Source of the DNA: Margaritifera margaritifera
Taxonomy: Eukaryota; Mollusca; Bivalvia; Unionida; Margaritiferidae
Length of the DNA stretch: 64,000 nucleotides
Direction: 5' to 3'
Assembly (NCBI GenBank): GCA_029931535.1
Contig: JAQPZY010001423.1
Coordinates: 758,501-822,500, forward strand
Shown piece by piece: positions 53,991 to 64,000 of this stretch; the first letter of the stretch is position 1, and the number at the start of each line of letters is the position of its first letter. Under the pieces are notes generated by a model. The model ran no database searches, was not told the origin of the DNA, and saw only the letters and a program-made list of their open reading frames with translations. Made by a program: the position numbers and the translations under genes.

Positions 53991-56900
53991 AGTATTATGT
54001 CTTCTCAACATCTTTATTTAAGCTGTGTTAGTGTGTGTCTTGGTCAGAGGAATATAATATTTAGAATCGGCATACTTGTGTATGTCGTTTTTTGTCTATC
54101 GGTCAGATATATGTAACACATAAGACGGGCTTAACCGTAGATACTGTGCGTATGTGTCAGTCAGAACATGTCATTTAGGATGGGCCAACTAATTGATGCT
54201 GTCTGTTGGTTATAGATTCCCTCAAGTATTACTTCTTCACACTTTTTTCAGCCTATCAATTCAGGTTGGAAATGTCAATCCATAGTCACTTTTGTGTTCA
54301 TATACTGCATGGTTACTTTCAACGCGTCTTTTCCTCGGTGAATCCTCGAGAACAGGGTTGAGTCGAAAGTTGCAGTTTGATAAATCTGGATTATATAGAG
54401 GATGTGGCAAAATCTGCAATCGAACGTTTATTTTCTCATGGTGGCACATTTGTATCACGAAGCAGGTGAATCCCTCAGGTGCCTATTAGCGGGCCGGTCT
54501 TTTAAAATGTTTAAACTTTTTTGGAAGGACCATTTTGGGCTTATCATTCAACAGTGAAACGGTATGTCCTAGTTCGGGAATATGCACAACTGGACCTTTT
54601 ACCTAAAAATATAACGTAAAAAACTTTCCTTAAGGTCATACTTTTTAGCGCTACTACGGGTCCTGTCTTTTTCACCGATCCAAATGTCTATGACTTTTTT
54701 TTTAATAGTTTTAGGGTCAAAAATGTAAATCCATGTTTCACCTGTTGTTATTTCATTAAATCTCCTTTGGTCACTGTTTTTAATATTTATTTTGTTTTGA
54801 ACCTCCTTCGTTTTAGCTAATAAGTCAATAAATGTGTCACTGCTTTCAAATGTTTGCTTGTCAATTTGACTATTTTCTTCACTGCCCTTTTAATATACGT
54901 AGGCAAATATCCTAAGAAAGTCAGGATTTTATGATACGCATATGAAGGAATCTTGTACAACTTTTTAGAAGATTTGCACTGTACAAGGTTGTAGCAATTG
55001 CTCAGATGAAAAAATGTGCAAAGATATGTTCAGAACATTTCCAACAAGTGGGACAAGCTATTAATAGAATCGCTAGAGTTCCCTTTTCCTAGACTTTGGC
55101 ATATATTTGCATATAATTGTTTCTGTTGATTTTTACTTACTCATATTCTATTACCATCAATTAGGTGTACTGTTAGATATTTATGGAAAGATTCATTTTT
55201 TTAAAAATTGTAATAAACTATTTAAGTCTAAAAATAAGAAATAAACGTGTTATTTGCATACATATACTTATAAAGCAAATCAGATACGAAGTGTTCATAG
55301 TATGGTTGTGTAATTTTTTCTTCTCATTTTTAACATGAACTCGACCATTTGGGTCAAATGTTTGTGACCGCCAAGATTAACCCTTCCAATGGCCTGTACA
55401 CCATTGTTTGCTGATGCTGATGCAAACTGAATGAATAAAAAAACTTTTAGTAGTAGATTCTGTGTCTTCAATCTATGTATAATAGAGCGTAAATATTGCT
55501 GAGTTAGTAACGGGTTGTCTATAGACTATATCCATGTATCCATTTTGCTGTCTTGGTAAAATACTTCAAATATAAACAAAGAAATAAAAAATATATTTTA
55601 GTGTGTAATTTTGATCAGAATATTAAATTGTGATACATGTCGTTTATAAATTTTCTGCCTTTTTAACTGACAATTGACTTGAAAAAAAATTAAACCGAAT
55701 GTGTTAAAGTTATATACAAGTTTACTTACAACTCACGTTGTACCCCTGCAAATGTCTGGTAGCTCGGTACTTACTTCAGAAAGAACGGTGAATTTGTAAA
55801 CGGATAACAACCTTGTGTATACATGTAGACATCATTAGAAAACAATGGTTTCTGAGTATTTCTTTATGAATTTCATGTTCAAACTATGGTATACGGTTAT
55901 ATTAAGGAGAACTCACAAGGGTACTTTCGTGCTTGATCACGGCTTTCAAAGTTTATAAATGTAAGATAGGCATGCGTTTATTTAATGTAAATCATGCCGT
56001 AGATAGTCCATGTATTTTTCGAGATAACGCGTTAACAGCAACTTACGTGGGCCCTAGAATGGTGTCAAATTAAAGGAAGTGTCCAATTCACTAGCAAAAC
56101 GAATATCGCAGAGGTAGAGACAGTATAAAGCGAAGTACACAGCCGAAAAAATTACAGAGAAAAAAATAAACCTCTGTATTCTACGTGTTCTTTGTAGCTG
56201 GTAGCTACTGTGGAAAGCCATCAACGCCAAAAATATGAAATTAAAACAAAGTAAGTACATTTTAAATAGAGCAAAAAACAAGTTCCGGCAAACCGATCAA
56301 TTTTCAAGTAAAAACGCACAAAAACTGTTTGATGCAAATAATGGAATAAAGGAAACCAAAAACAAGGAAACAAGCTGATGACAACCAAAACTGATTGAAA
56401 TCAAATGAAACAAAATATCATCAGATGAAACAAGCACAACTAAAAAAGATGTCAAAATAAAATGAATACAGTGGAATGAAAAAAATTAAACACCACATAC
56501 AAAAGCAAATGTTAATCAAATACAAAAGTAAAATAAAATACTCAAACGCCAAAGGAAATACACGATATTTAAAGCGAAACAAACTAAAATCAGACCGACC
56601 GTTCAAAGAGAAATGAAACAATTAAAAGAACCTTTTTTTTAAAAGAACACATACAAACATATACATCATCCATGCGCAAACATAACTGTCAAATGAACCA
56701 AACTCGATAGTCATCTAATAAACCTTATCAAAAGAACAGAGGGAGCCACTGCGACGTAAGGGCTCGACTACCCTACAGTAGCAGTGAATATAAGCAAACA
56801 GGGCTGTTGCTGACATATATATCATGAAAAAACATCATCGCGCGGATTCAAGAAACAGCTTTATAAAAGGAACGACATGGAGGTCTCCAAGCCAGTACCT

Positions 56901-57739
56901 GTGTAATTGACAGTACATCCAGACATCGTCTACAGCATGAAATACACAGAAATGTCCTATCTTTGCTGTTAGAAGCATATAGCACACTTAGAAATGACAC
57001 TAATACCCACACATATTCTATTGTAAACGCCAAGTGAATTTGTCCAACAACCAATGCATCGTCGCAAGCCACGAACGAAAATCCGCTACGCTCTCTTTTG
57101 AAAAATGAGGATAGTGTATTTTCGTCCTTGGCTTGCGACAGTGCAGCCCAGGCCGACCGAAGATTTGTATCACAGAAGTACAACTTTTAGTTTTTGTCGG
57201 TAAGTTTAAATCATGGCAATTATAACCCTGAATACATAGGTACCCGAAGCAAGTTTAATGCTAAAATGAAAAAAAGTCACAAAATAGTGTGTTCAACATG
57301 ACGACAGCGGGTTAAAATCCCTTCTAATACATGTCCCCTTAGATAAAATATAATAAGAGACAAGGTTTGTAACTACAGAAATTGCAGTTTTGCACCTAGA
57401 CTGATTGTGGACAAATTAAATTTAGTAGACATATCTGATTAGATTTTCATGCCATTCTAGCAAGTTTATTTTACTTTTGTAATAAGTTGTCTAGTTTCTG
57501 GATTTAAGCCTATTTATAGCAAAACTTTATTAGCAGGGTTAAGCCCAAAACTACTAAAAATATATAACTTAAATTGTTTGGCATATTTGTATAGACATGT
57601 ATTTCAGCTAATTATATTTTGAGGACATTCGATGGATGTTTCACTTTTTAATGAATTTTCGAACTTTCTGGACTTCAACTTTTCCTTTAAAAAAAACTTG
57701 TTAGCCAAACCAGCTAAGAACGACAAGTGAAATTTAATC
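53991..57739. other. Intergenic, no gene seen
   Basis: AT-rich DNA with short open frames only. The region 56440-56640 is A-rich low complexity. Confidence 0.4.
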
Positions 57740-57875
57740 GACTTGTTTGTATACACATGTAGATTTAATGGACATGTTTGTATACACATATAGATGACCT
57801 TGTTAGATAATCAAGCCTTTAATGGACATGTTTGTATACACATGCAGATGACCTTGTTAGATAATCAAGCCTTTA
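57740..57875. repeat. Short tandem duplication
   Basis: A ~52-bp unit with ATGACCTTGTTAGATAATCA, AGCCTTTA and GTTTGTATACACAT occurs twice. A further partial GTTTGTATACACATGTAGA unit precedes it. Confidence 0.8.
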
Positions 57876-58119
57876 CGAGAATTGTGCAAATTTTTATATA
57901 TTTTAACCTGTTTGGTTCTGTTCTTTATATTGTCAAAAGTCTGTATTGGGGGCATACGTGCTTTACAAACACATATCTAATTCTGACTGACTGTACATTT
58001 TATCTCTCTGTATGCTTGTTTATCTACCTGTCTGTCTATATATCTTTCTTCTTTCTTCTTTCTGTCGGCTCGCCAGGCTGCATTGTATGCAGTGCGGTCT
58101 TACCTTGCAGATATTGTAT

Positions 58120-58122
<3 letters not shown>

Positions 58123-58188
<66 letters not shown>
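58123..58188. repeat. (GA)n microsatellite
   Basis: About 33 uninterrupted AG/GA dinucleotides. Confidence 0.98.
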
Positions 58189-58191
<3 letters not shown>

Positions 58192-59296
58192 TTGTCGACG
58201 ATATGGCCTAGCTAGTATTCAGGCATGGATTCAGGGTACCCAGCACGCTCCTCTGCTTTGGGCTACGATATGACTGGTACTATTTCTATTTTCTGTTTTC
58301 TGTTCTTGATTTGATTTTATTGGGTCTAGTAATAAGATGAAAGCATATGATTGCTGCTTGAGAAATAGCCAAAATCCATTTGGATTCTTTTCTTCTGCTA
58401 CTAGTTGGTTTAATAAATACAGTATCGCAAAATAATTAAAGTTGGGCTTATTTTCGTCCCTAGCAGTAACAGGGAAAAGTTGGGCGGTTTATTTGGTCGC
58501 GTGAGTCATACGTCTAGCGATGCACGTGCATTTGCTAATTAACATTAGGGAGCATAATTTTATTTTTCTCGTAACAATAGGAAACCCACTTAACTCTATT
58601 GTTTGCCAATAACCGCTCAGTCAAGGGAAACTTTGGTTATTATATCACGTGATTTTATAGTACATAAGTCATCTCGAACAATTGTGTATTGGATTTCACG
58701 TTCTGACCTGGTAAGTAACCCTATGGCTAAAAATATTTAGGATTTGTGTAGTTTGTCTCAAATCTAAAACTAAATTAGTCTACTCATTAATGCATACAAA
58801 ATTTGACCCATCTTAGATTTTTCTTTTTGAGATCAATTTCATAGTTCACCCAATCCAAGAAAAATGATCCAATTTAAGGTTTTATTCCGTCGCAGATGGC
58901 TTTCGTTTTCACATAAAAAAGTGAGAGAATATATTGTCATAAATTAACTTTTTAAAAAAAGTTATTGTGTTTATTAATATTTTTAAATACAATAAAATCT
59001 ATACTTTATTTAACTTTTCTATATGCAGATGAATCAAAAGTTGCAAATATTGCATTTTCTGCCTGCACATCAGCAACTACAGCACTTCAGCTTTAAAAAG
59101 CATAGCTAAAATGCATAAATTATACCTCTGTTTAATGTTTTTGCGATGTAATATCATCTTGGAATCTCATAAACGCACTATACAATCATCATGTATGCTT
59201 GTTGAATTTTTTGTTTCATTTTTTTTTTTTTTTTGGGCCGATGAATAGCATATAACATCCATCCATAAAATTTTTCTGTTGGTTACTTAACAATTT
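58189..59296. other. Intergenic, no gene seen
   Basis: No supported gene. A poly-T tract lies at 59218-59234. Confidence 0.4.
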
Positions 59297-59487
59297 CACC
59301 GTATCTAATTAATAACACAGGAATTGTTTATGGACTACATATTAATACTTACAAAGTAAACACCGTATCTAATTAATAACACAGAAAATGTTTATGGACT
59401 ACATATTAATACTTACAAAGTAAACACCGCATCTAATTAATAAAACAGAAAATGTTTATGGACTACATATTAATACTTACAAAGTAA
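59297..59487. repeat. Three-copy ~63-bp tandem repeat
   Basis: CACCGTATCTAATTAATAAC and onward through TTTATGGACTACATATTAAT repeats three times with two or three substitutions. Confidence 0.95.
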
Positions 59488-60615
59488 AATCATGACTTGG
59501 CGTTAAGTGGTGACATTTAAGAACATAACTTCCATAACGCAATTTTCAAATAAAAACGGTCTGTTCGTAGCATCTTTGCATAGTTGTCCATATCCGAAAG
59601 CTACAATTGTCAAAACATTATGAATTTTCTTCAAATGAGTCGAAGAGAAGTAAAACTTATTGCTGATATTATAAAAAAAATATAACTTCCGTAATTCATA
59701 ACATCCAAAACCAGACAATAAGCAATGTGTGCCTCGTTCCCACAGAAATATTTTTTGGTTGACATTTGTGGGTCATTTTTCGTATATAAAGGCAGAATGT
59801 GTATATTTATCAGAAAACTTCAAAAAGCGTCCATTTTCCTAAACTTTAAAATTTAATAATTATTTTCTCAATTTGGACAGACATTAGATTCCTCCCCAAA
59901 CACCGTTAAACAGAGTATCATACTGTAACATGAATCTTATAACCTACATTTCCATATGTTTTAAATTAAAACAAAATCAAGAAGTTAAAAAATATATTAC
60001 CAATACATGCTTGGGGACAGAGTAATTTAGTATCTGAAAGAGCTGTTTTAGAATCAACCATATGAATATGTATTTCAGATTGACAGCAATCTAAAATCAT
60101 TCATACGTTTGAAAGGATTTCAGAAACGTTGCAAATTGCGAAAAATAAAAGTACCTGTTTCAGACGGTAGTCCTGTTGGATTGTTAATAACACATAAACA
60201 CAATTTATCAAGCATAAAGTATTATCTGTGTGTGTTTATGCTATTTTAAATGAACGACAAAGAACAAACTCTAAGATAGCTTTACTACAATCCTGAACGT
60301 CTAGTTGCTAACACAAATATCAATCAATTGTGGGAAACAAATGATGGGACAAAAGAAAATAAAACTACTCTGACTTAAAAGAATGGTTAACTGAACAGTC
60401 TACTAACACATTACACAAGCAAGCGAGGAAAAAGATTTCCCTACAAGAGTTTATATAAGTCGCGTGAATGACCAGTGGCAGGCAGACATAGCTGACATCA
60501 AGCGTATGAAAATTACAACAATAGATGCAAAAACATATTCAGACTGATATATACTTTCTCAAAATAATCTTAGGCTGAGGAACTGTACGACACGTGTGTC
60601 TAAAAATAGTATCGC
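59488..60615. other. Intergenic, no gene seen
   Basis: No supported gene. Confidence 0.4.
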
Positions 60616-60888
60616 GTGTTAGGAACTACTTTTTATTGTAAACAAACAATGTACGCAAATGTAGCAGACACCGGAGCTTTTGCTTTATTAGATTTGTCTG
60701 TGGATGAACTAAACAAGCTGTTTGAGAGTAGAGATGATAAAGCTGACAATGTGGATGAATTCATTGAGTCACAAAAGAATCTTTCAACCAAGCAAGTGAC
60801 TGAACGTGATATTCACAATGTACAGCGGTGGCTTTATGACAACAAACGTGAGGCATGCAGTATTGAAAATATCATTCTGATCATTTAA
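60616..60888 (+). pseudogene. Crypton/KIAA1958-like tyrosine recombinase, N-terminal fragment
   Basis: The open frame contains LSVDELNKLFESRDDKAD, FIESQKNLSTKQVTERDIHN and VQRWLYDNKREACSIENI. This matches the N-terminal SAM-like/core-binding pattern of Crypton-type tyrosine recombinases (NxxTKxxTxxDxxxFxxWL...). The catalytic domain is absent, so it is a fragment or an exon-like remnant. It could also derive from a viral element that uses such a recombinase, given the Polinton-like relic at 63 kb. Confidence 0.5.
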
Positions 60889-61956
60889 ACACTTATTTAG
60901 CCGATGGTTCAGACTATGAACCGTGCTCTCTAGAGTCTATAAAAAAAAAATAGCATAAAAAGGCATTTTATGACCAAATGATATTCCGTTTCTCTCAGAG
61001 ACCGCTAATTTTACAAGTCAGTCGAAAGCACTAAATTCGAAAAAATACAACTAAAGAAGGCGGGTTTTGGTATAAAAGCAAGTGCCTCGGAGTCAAGAAG
61101 CCACGATAACGAAGAAGCCTTATTTTCCGCTGACGAAATGGGCTCTCACACCCCAGCCGCTTTGCAATTTTGCCTTTTTTTTTTTTGTTTTGGAGAAATT
61201 GTTTGGATTTATTATGACAGTACATATAAATATGTCATCTATAGCTGGTAATAAGAATGACAATAAATGTACTTACTTTTCTGCATCCTGAATTTCTTCA
61301 AAATGTACTTTCTGATCCACGGCGCGAAATTGCACTGCAATCTAGACTACATTTCCAACAGAAATCACATTCCAAAGGAGAATTTACTGCACTCCAAAAC
61401 AAAATGAATTTAATATTCACTAAAAAAATATTTAATCCTGCATCTTCTTGAGAATTTCACTTAAAAGAATTTCATATTTTGTCCACCTTATGATTTCAAA
61501 CTATCAATGACAGGACAGTAACACATGTGTAAGCTAGCTTGCTGTCGAGGCCAGTCCCTCTAGCTACATGTACATCGTACGTAATAGAACCAGCTAAAAA
61601 CTTAAAGAGCAGAATTTAGCTGAATCGACATAAAAACAAAATCCCTCCATTCCAGATCAACTGGGAAAGTTGTTCCAAGGCGCAGTCATTCACAATATGA
61701 CTCAAAATTTCAATTTTAAGTAGACCAAAATGAGATTTCTTTTTGAAACAAAACACAGAGCGCGCGCTACTCAACCAAGTTCAAAGGTCACTGGGCGGTG
61801 CCATGTGCGCATGAATACTGTTACTGTGTATTGGTTTAACTTCAGTTGTGTATTTACTTTAGAATATAGCAGAAATTCAGTTACTTTGTTTCTTGTAGTG
61901 TGTTATTTTTTTTATTCAGCCTTAGGTAGAAAAGCAAAAGGAGTATATAATAAAAA
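60889..61956. other. Intergenic, no gene seen
   Basis: No supported gene. Confidence 0.4.
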
Positions 61957-62081
61957 GGTTACTGCATTTGTATGGGAAAATATGAACTCGTTTTTTCTGA
62001 GCTATACTGCACTCCTGACGTCGTGCAGTATAGCTCAAAAAAACTCGTTCATATTTTCCCATACAAATGCAGTAACCTATA
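61957..62081. repeat. Near-perfect ~125-bp palindrome
   Basis: AGGTTACTGCATTTGTATGG at the left end pairs with CCATACAAATGCAGTAACCT at the right end. The arms (about 56 bp) are almost identical, with a centre near TCCTGACGTC. It would form a stable cruciform. It directly abuts the triplicated fragment at 62082. Confidence 0.95.
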
Positions 62082-62400
62082 AGTATTGACGAAATAAACA
62101 AAAGAATGAAAGGCAAACAGTATGCACTTTTAAAATAAGAAGGATATGACGAATCGTTTAACAGTTGGGACTCAGGTAGTATTGACGAAATAAACAAAAG
62201 AATGAAAGGCAAACAGTATGCACTTTTAAAATAAGAAGGGCATGACGAATCGTTTAACAGTTGGGAATCAGGTGTTGTGCAAGGTAGTATTGACGAAATA
62301 AACAAAAGAATGAAACGAATGAGAAAATATTTAAATGATTTGGAACAAAAGTTTACAAGAGATGCAGATGCATTCAGGACAAGTGGATAAAGAGAATCTC
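62082..62400 (+). pseudogene. Triplicated chromodomain-like fragment
   Basis: A ~95-105-bp unit is repeated twice in full and a third time in part. Each unit reads SIDEINKRMKGKQYALLK, a stop, then EGYDESFNSW, fitting a chromodomain end (basic strand, KW-GY, NSW) such as terminates Polinton integrases. A stop sits where the chromodomain tryptophan is expected in both full copies, so the duplication happened after the mutation. The third unit runs into an unrelated helical tail (YLNDLEQKFTRDADAF). Confidence 0.55.
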
Positions 62401-63077
62401 GCATTAAGTCGCAGGATTGATGTAGTGAACACCGAAATAAACTCAAATGGGTGTAACTAATATTGCGCTGTTTGATACAATTAGAACATTATTTAAAAAA
62501 AAGAGTTTGATGACAAAACCAAACTAATAACTAGATGTACATTACTTTATTATTTTCCAATTGAATACAGTCAGAATGATACGAATGTCATTAAAGTAAA
62601 TGTTGCAGCTAAAATAACTCTCTAAAACAAATAAAGCCATATAGTTTGATACTCGTTGTGAATATCAAACTACAAATAACTGTGGGAACTTTTTATGTCC
62701 AAAACTACACTTTAAAAATTGGTTGAAATTTATGGATTGAACTATGCTTCATAAACTATTGCTGAATACATATTACACACAATCACAGGCGTATTATTAC
62801 AGCAATCCGTCACTAAAATACAAACTCAGGCTTATATACAATTTGTAAAAACATTAAAAGTAAATATAGATAATTTGACTTTTATAAAGGATTAGCTGTA
62901 TAAATAAATGTTTTGTATATGCAACTAATCCAGAAAAAGAATCGTATCTGTAAAGGGTGAAAGAATCACAGACGTATTATCTCGAAGTGAACATTTTTTG
63001 ATTTTATTTTATAACAGCAATATTTTATTTTTCTAATTAAAAATACTCTTAAAGTGCCATTTCATAATATTAAAGAT
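62401..63077. other. Probable viral-relic DNA without a clear gene
   Basis: A short phrase near 62540-62630 reads protein-like (YFPIEYSQNDTNVIKVNVAA), but I cannot define or name a gene. Confidence 0.35.
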
Positions 63078-63640
63078 CCAAATGTTATCCACTGTAAGAT
63101 AAAAACTGACAGCAGTACCAAACGTTTGACGCATAAAAACACAATAATAAAATGTCTACTGCATCAGTTATGATTACAGGAGCAATAGCCAATGGGCTAA
63201 CATTTACAGGAAGTAACTTTCTGTTCAATTTATGTGATTCAGCTAAATTTGATGAAGAAAGATTAAAGACACGATAATCCATAAAAAATCACCAGAGTAA
63301 AACGAAAGAACACAAAGACAGATCAAAGACAATTGATTTACTTCAATGAAAGATTGTGAGAACAAGGTTTGATGACACAGTACTTCAACAACCTGGACTA
63401 CTGGACTATGCAATTTGTATATACGCATCTATTCTTCGTGCTGATGACAGACTAAATGATTTATATCAACCTTTTAACGATAAACTAATATACGAATACA
63501 TATTCGTTGCTCTTGTAATGGGGGTTAGTGTAGATTTTGCTTACAAGTCTGTGATCGTAGCCAGTACGACCTCACCTTCGGCTACGAAAACCTTCGACGT
63601 TTTTGTAGAATATAATAGCGAATATGTCGTCGCACAGTAA
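63078..63640 (+). pseudogene. Polinton-like relic copy 2: small TM-protein gene
   Basis: From ATG 63153: STASVMITGAIANGLTFTGS, then shifts. The second open part from 63356 reads LRADDRLNDLYQPFNDKLIY, then a hydrophobic YIFVALVMGVSVDFAYKSVI anchor. The same upstream part exists at 7344-7430. The layout (small N-terminal hydrophobic segment, helical middle, C-terminal TM) matches a gene I associate with Polinton-like elements of cnidarians and other invertebrates. That family link is from memory. Confidence 0.45.
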
Positions 63641-63700
63641 ATACCTTATGCCAAACAAGCAGGAGAAAATGCCGCAAGGAGTTAAATACCTAAATATTGT

Positions 63701-63910
63701 ATGACATATACACCTAGCAGCATTAAACCCGAGGAAACTTCACATGTATCGATACCAGAACTTATTCCAAATATACTGATTCTGCCTGGTGTTTTCTTAG
63801 TGTCGATTGATATGAAGTTTAAAGAAGATGATAACAATGCAATAATGAAATATTTCTGCAGAATAATAGTGGAACAAATCAACATATCATCCGGAAGCGA
63901 TGATATTTAA
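63701..63910 (+). pseudogene. Polinton-like relic copy 2: start of capsid-like gene
   Basis: The 69-codon frame MTYTPSSIKPEETSHVSIPE, then IPNILILPGVFLVSIDMKFK and IIVEQINISSGSDD, breaks after 63910. A nucleotide-level homologue at about 7770-7960 leads on to the IPLDF...NTIN fragment (8052-8288). A P-G-(V/S)-F/L-x-x-S-x-D-x-x-F/K opening fits an N-terminal jelly-roll strand. The relic runs off the end of the window. Confidence 0.45.
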
Positions 63911-64000
63911 AGTTTAATCATTACAACATTTTCATAGTATACAAAGATTTGTGGTTAACTGTTTCATTTAGAACAGACAGGCTTGAACAAGGTATAATAA

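Noticed and set aside
58012..58215. Open frame with a long Arg-Glu repeat
   Set aside because: It is the translation of the GA microsatellite.
61922..62446. 174-codon minus-strand frame with repeated SFILLFISSIL segments
   Set aside because: It is antisense to the triplicated fragment and palindrome; the repetition explains its length.

Overview
The window reads as AT-rich invertebrate nuclear DNA. I recognise no host gene. It is a graveyard of mobile elements and endogenised double-stranded DNA virus-like elements set in non-coding DNA with microsatellites and minisatellites. Long non-LTR retrotransposon relics, a Ty3/gypsy integrase, a hAT-type MITE and a Crypton-like recombinase relic all point to a metazoan, but I cannot name the species.

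The centrepiece is a Maverick/Polinton (adintovirus-like) element at 11689-31071 (19.4 kb). Long terminal inverted repeats bound it, each starting AGTAGTAATG, and a 5-bp ACAAT target duplication flanks it. It sits inside a ~29-bp minisatellite (10770-11688, resuming at 31072). Nearly the whole Polinton gene set is visible. The left arm carries, on the minus strand, protein-primed DNA polymerase B and a YqaJ/lambda-type exonuclease, with a plus-strand HNH/NUMOD endonuclease between them. The middle carries, on the minus strand, a chromodomain integrase preceded by a PLA2-like domain, a zinc-ribbon protein, an adenain-like protease, small basic core-like proteins, the double-jelly-roll major capsid protein, the penton-like minor capsid protein and the packaging ATPase. 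The right arm, on the plus strand, carries a fibre-like protein with phage-type repeats and a discoidin-like tip, a ~495-codon unknown gene, a two-TM membrane protein and small acidic or coiled-coil proteins. A NUMOD1-like gene lies inside each TIR. Most of the larger genes are broken, by +/-1 shifts in A/T runs and by in-frame stops, so the copy looks inactive unless some breaks are sequencing errors.

Two short promoter-like motifs recur just upstream of start codons. TATCTAA/GTCTAA lies 12-15 nt before eight virion genes, and TTTYGTGTGAA lies 9-15 nt before four other genes, where it often overlaps the stop codon of the gene before. Each end of the element is also a nested ~170-180-bp palindrome.

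Flanks: a decayed LINE (312-3540, minus); a ~3-kb diverged repeat present twice (about 3530-6600 and 47515-50240); relics of a second Polinton-like lineage at about 7290-8480 and again at 63078-64000; a hAT MITE with 8-bp target duplications (8539-8857); a second decayed Polinton polymerase (31560-33340) holding a minisatellite made from its own coding sequence; a tRNA-derived SINE (~34100-34222); ~155-bp degenerate tandem repeats (41990-43380); a gypsy integrase relic (50325-50990); a broken unknown gene (51313-51609); a second LINE (52416-53990); a Crypton-like recombinase relic (60616-60888); and a palindrome beside a triplicated chromodomain-like fragment (61957-62400). The remainder is non-coding as far as I can tell.
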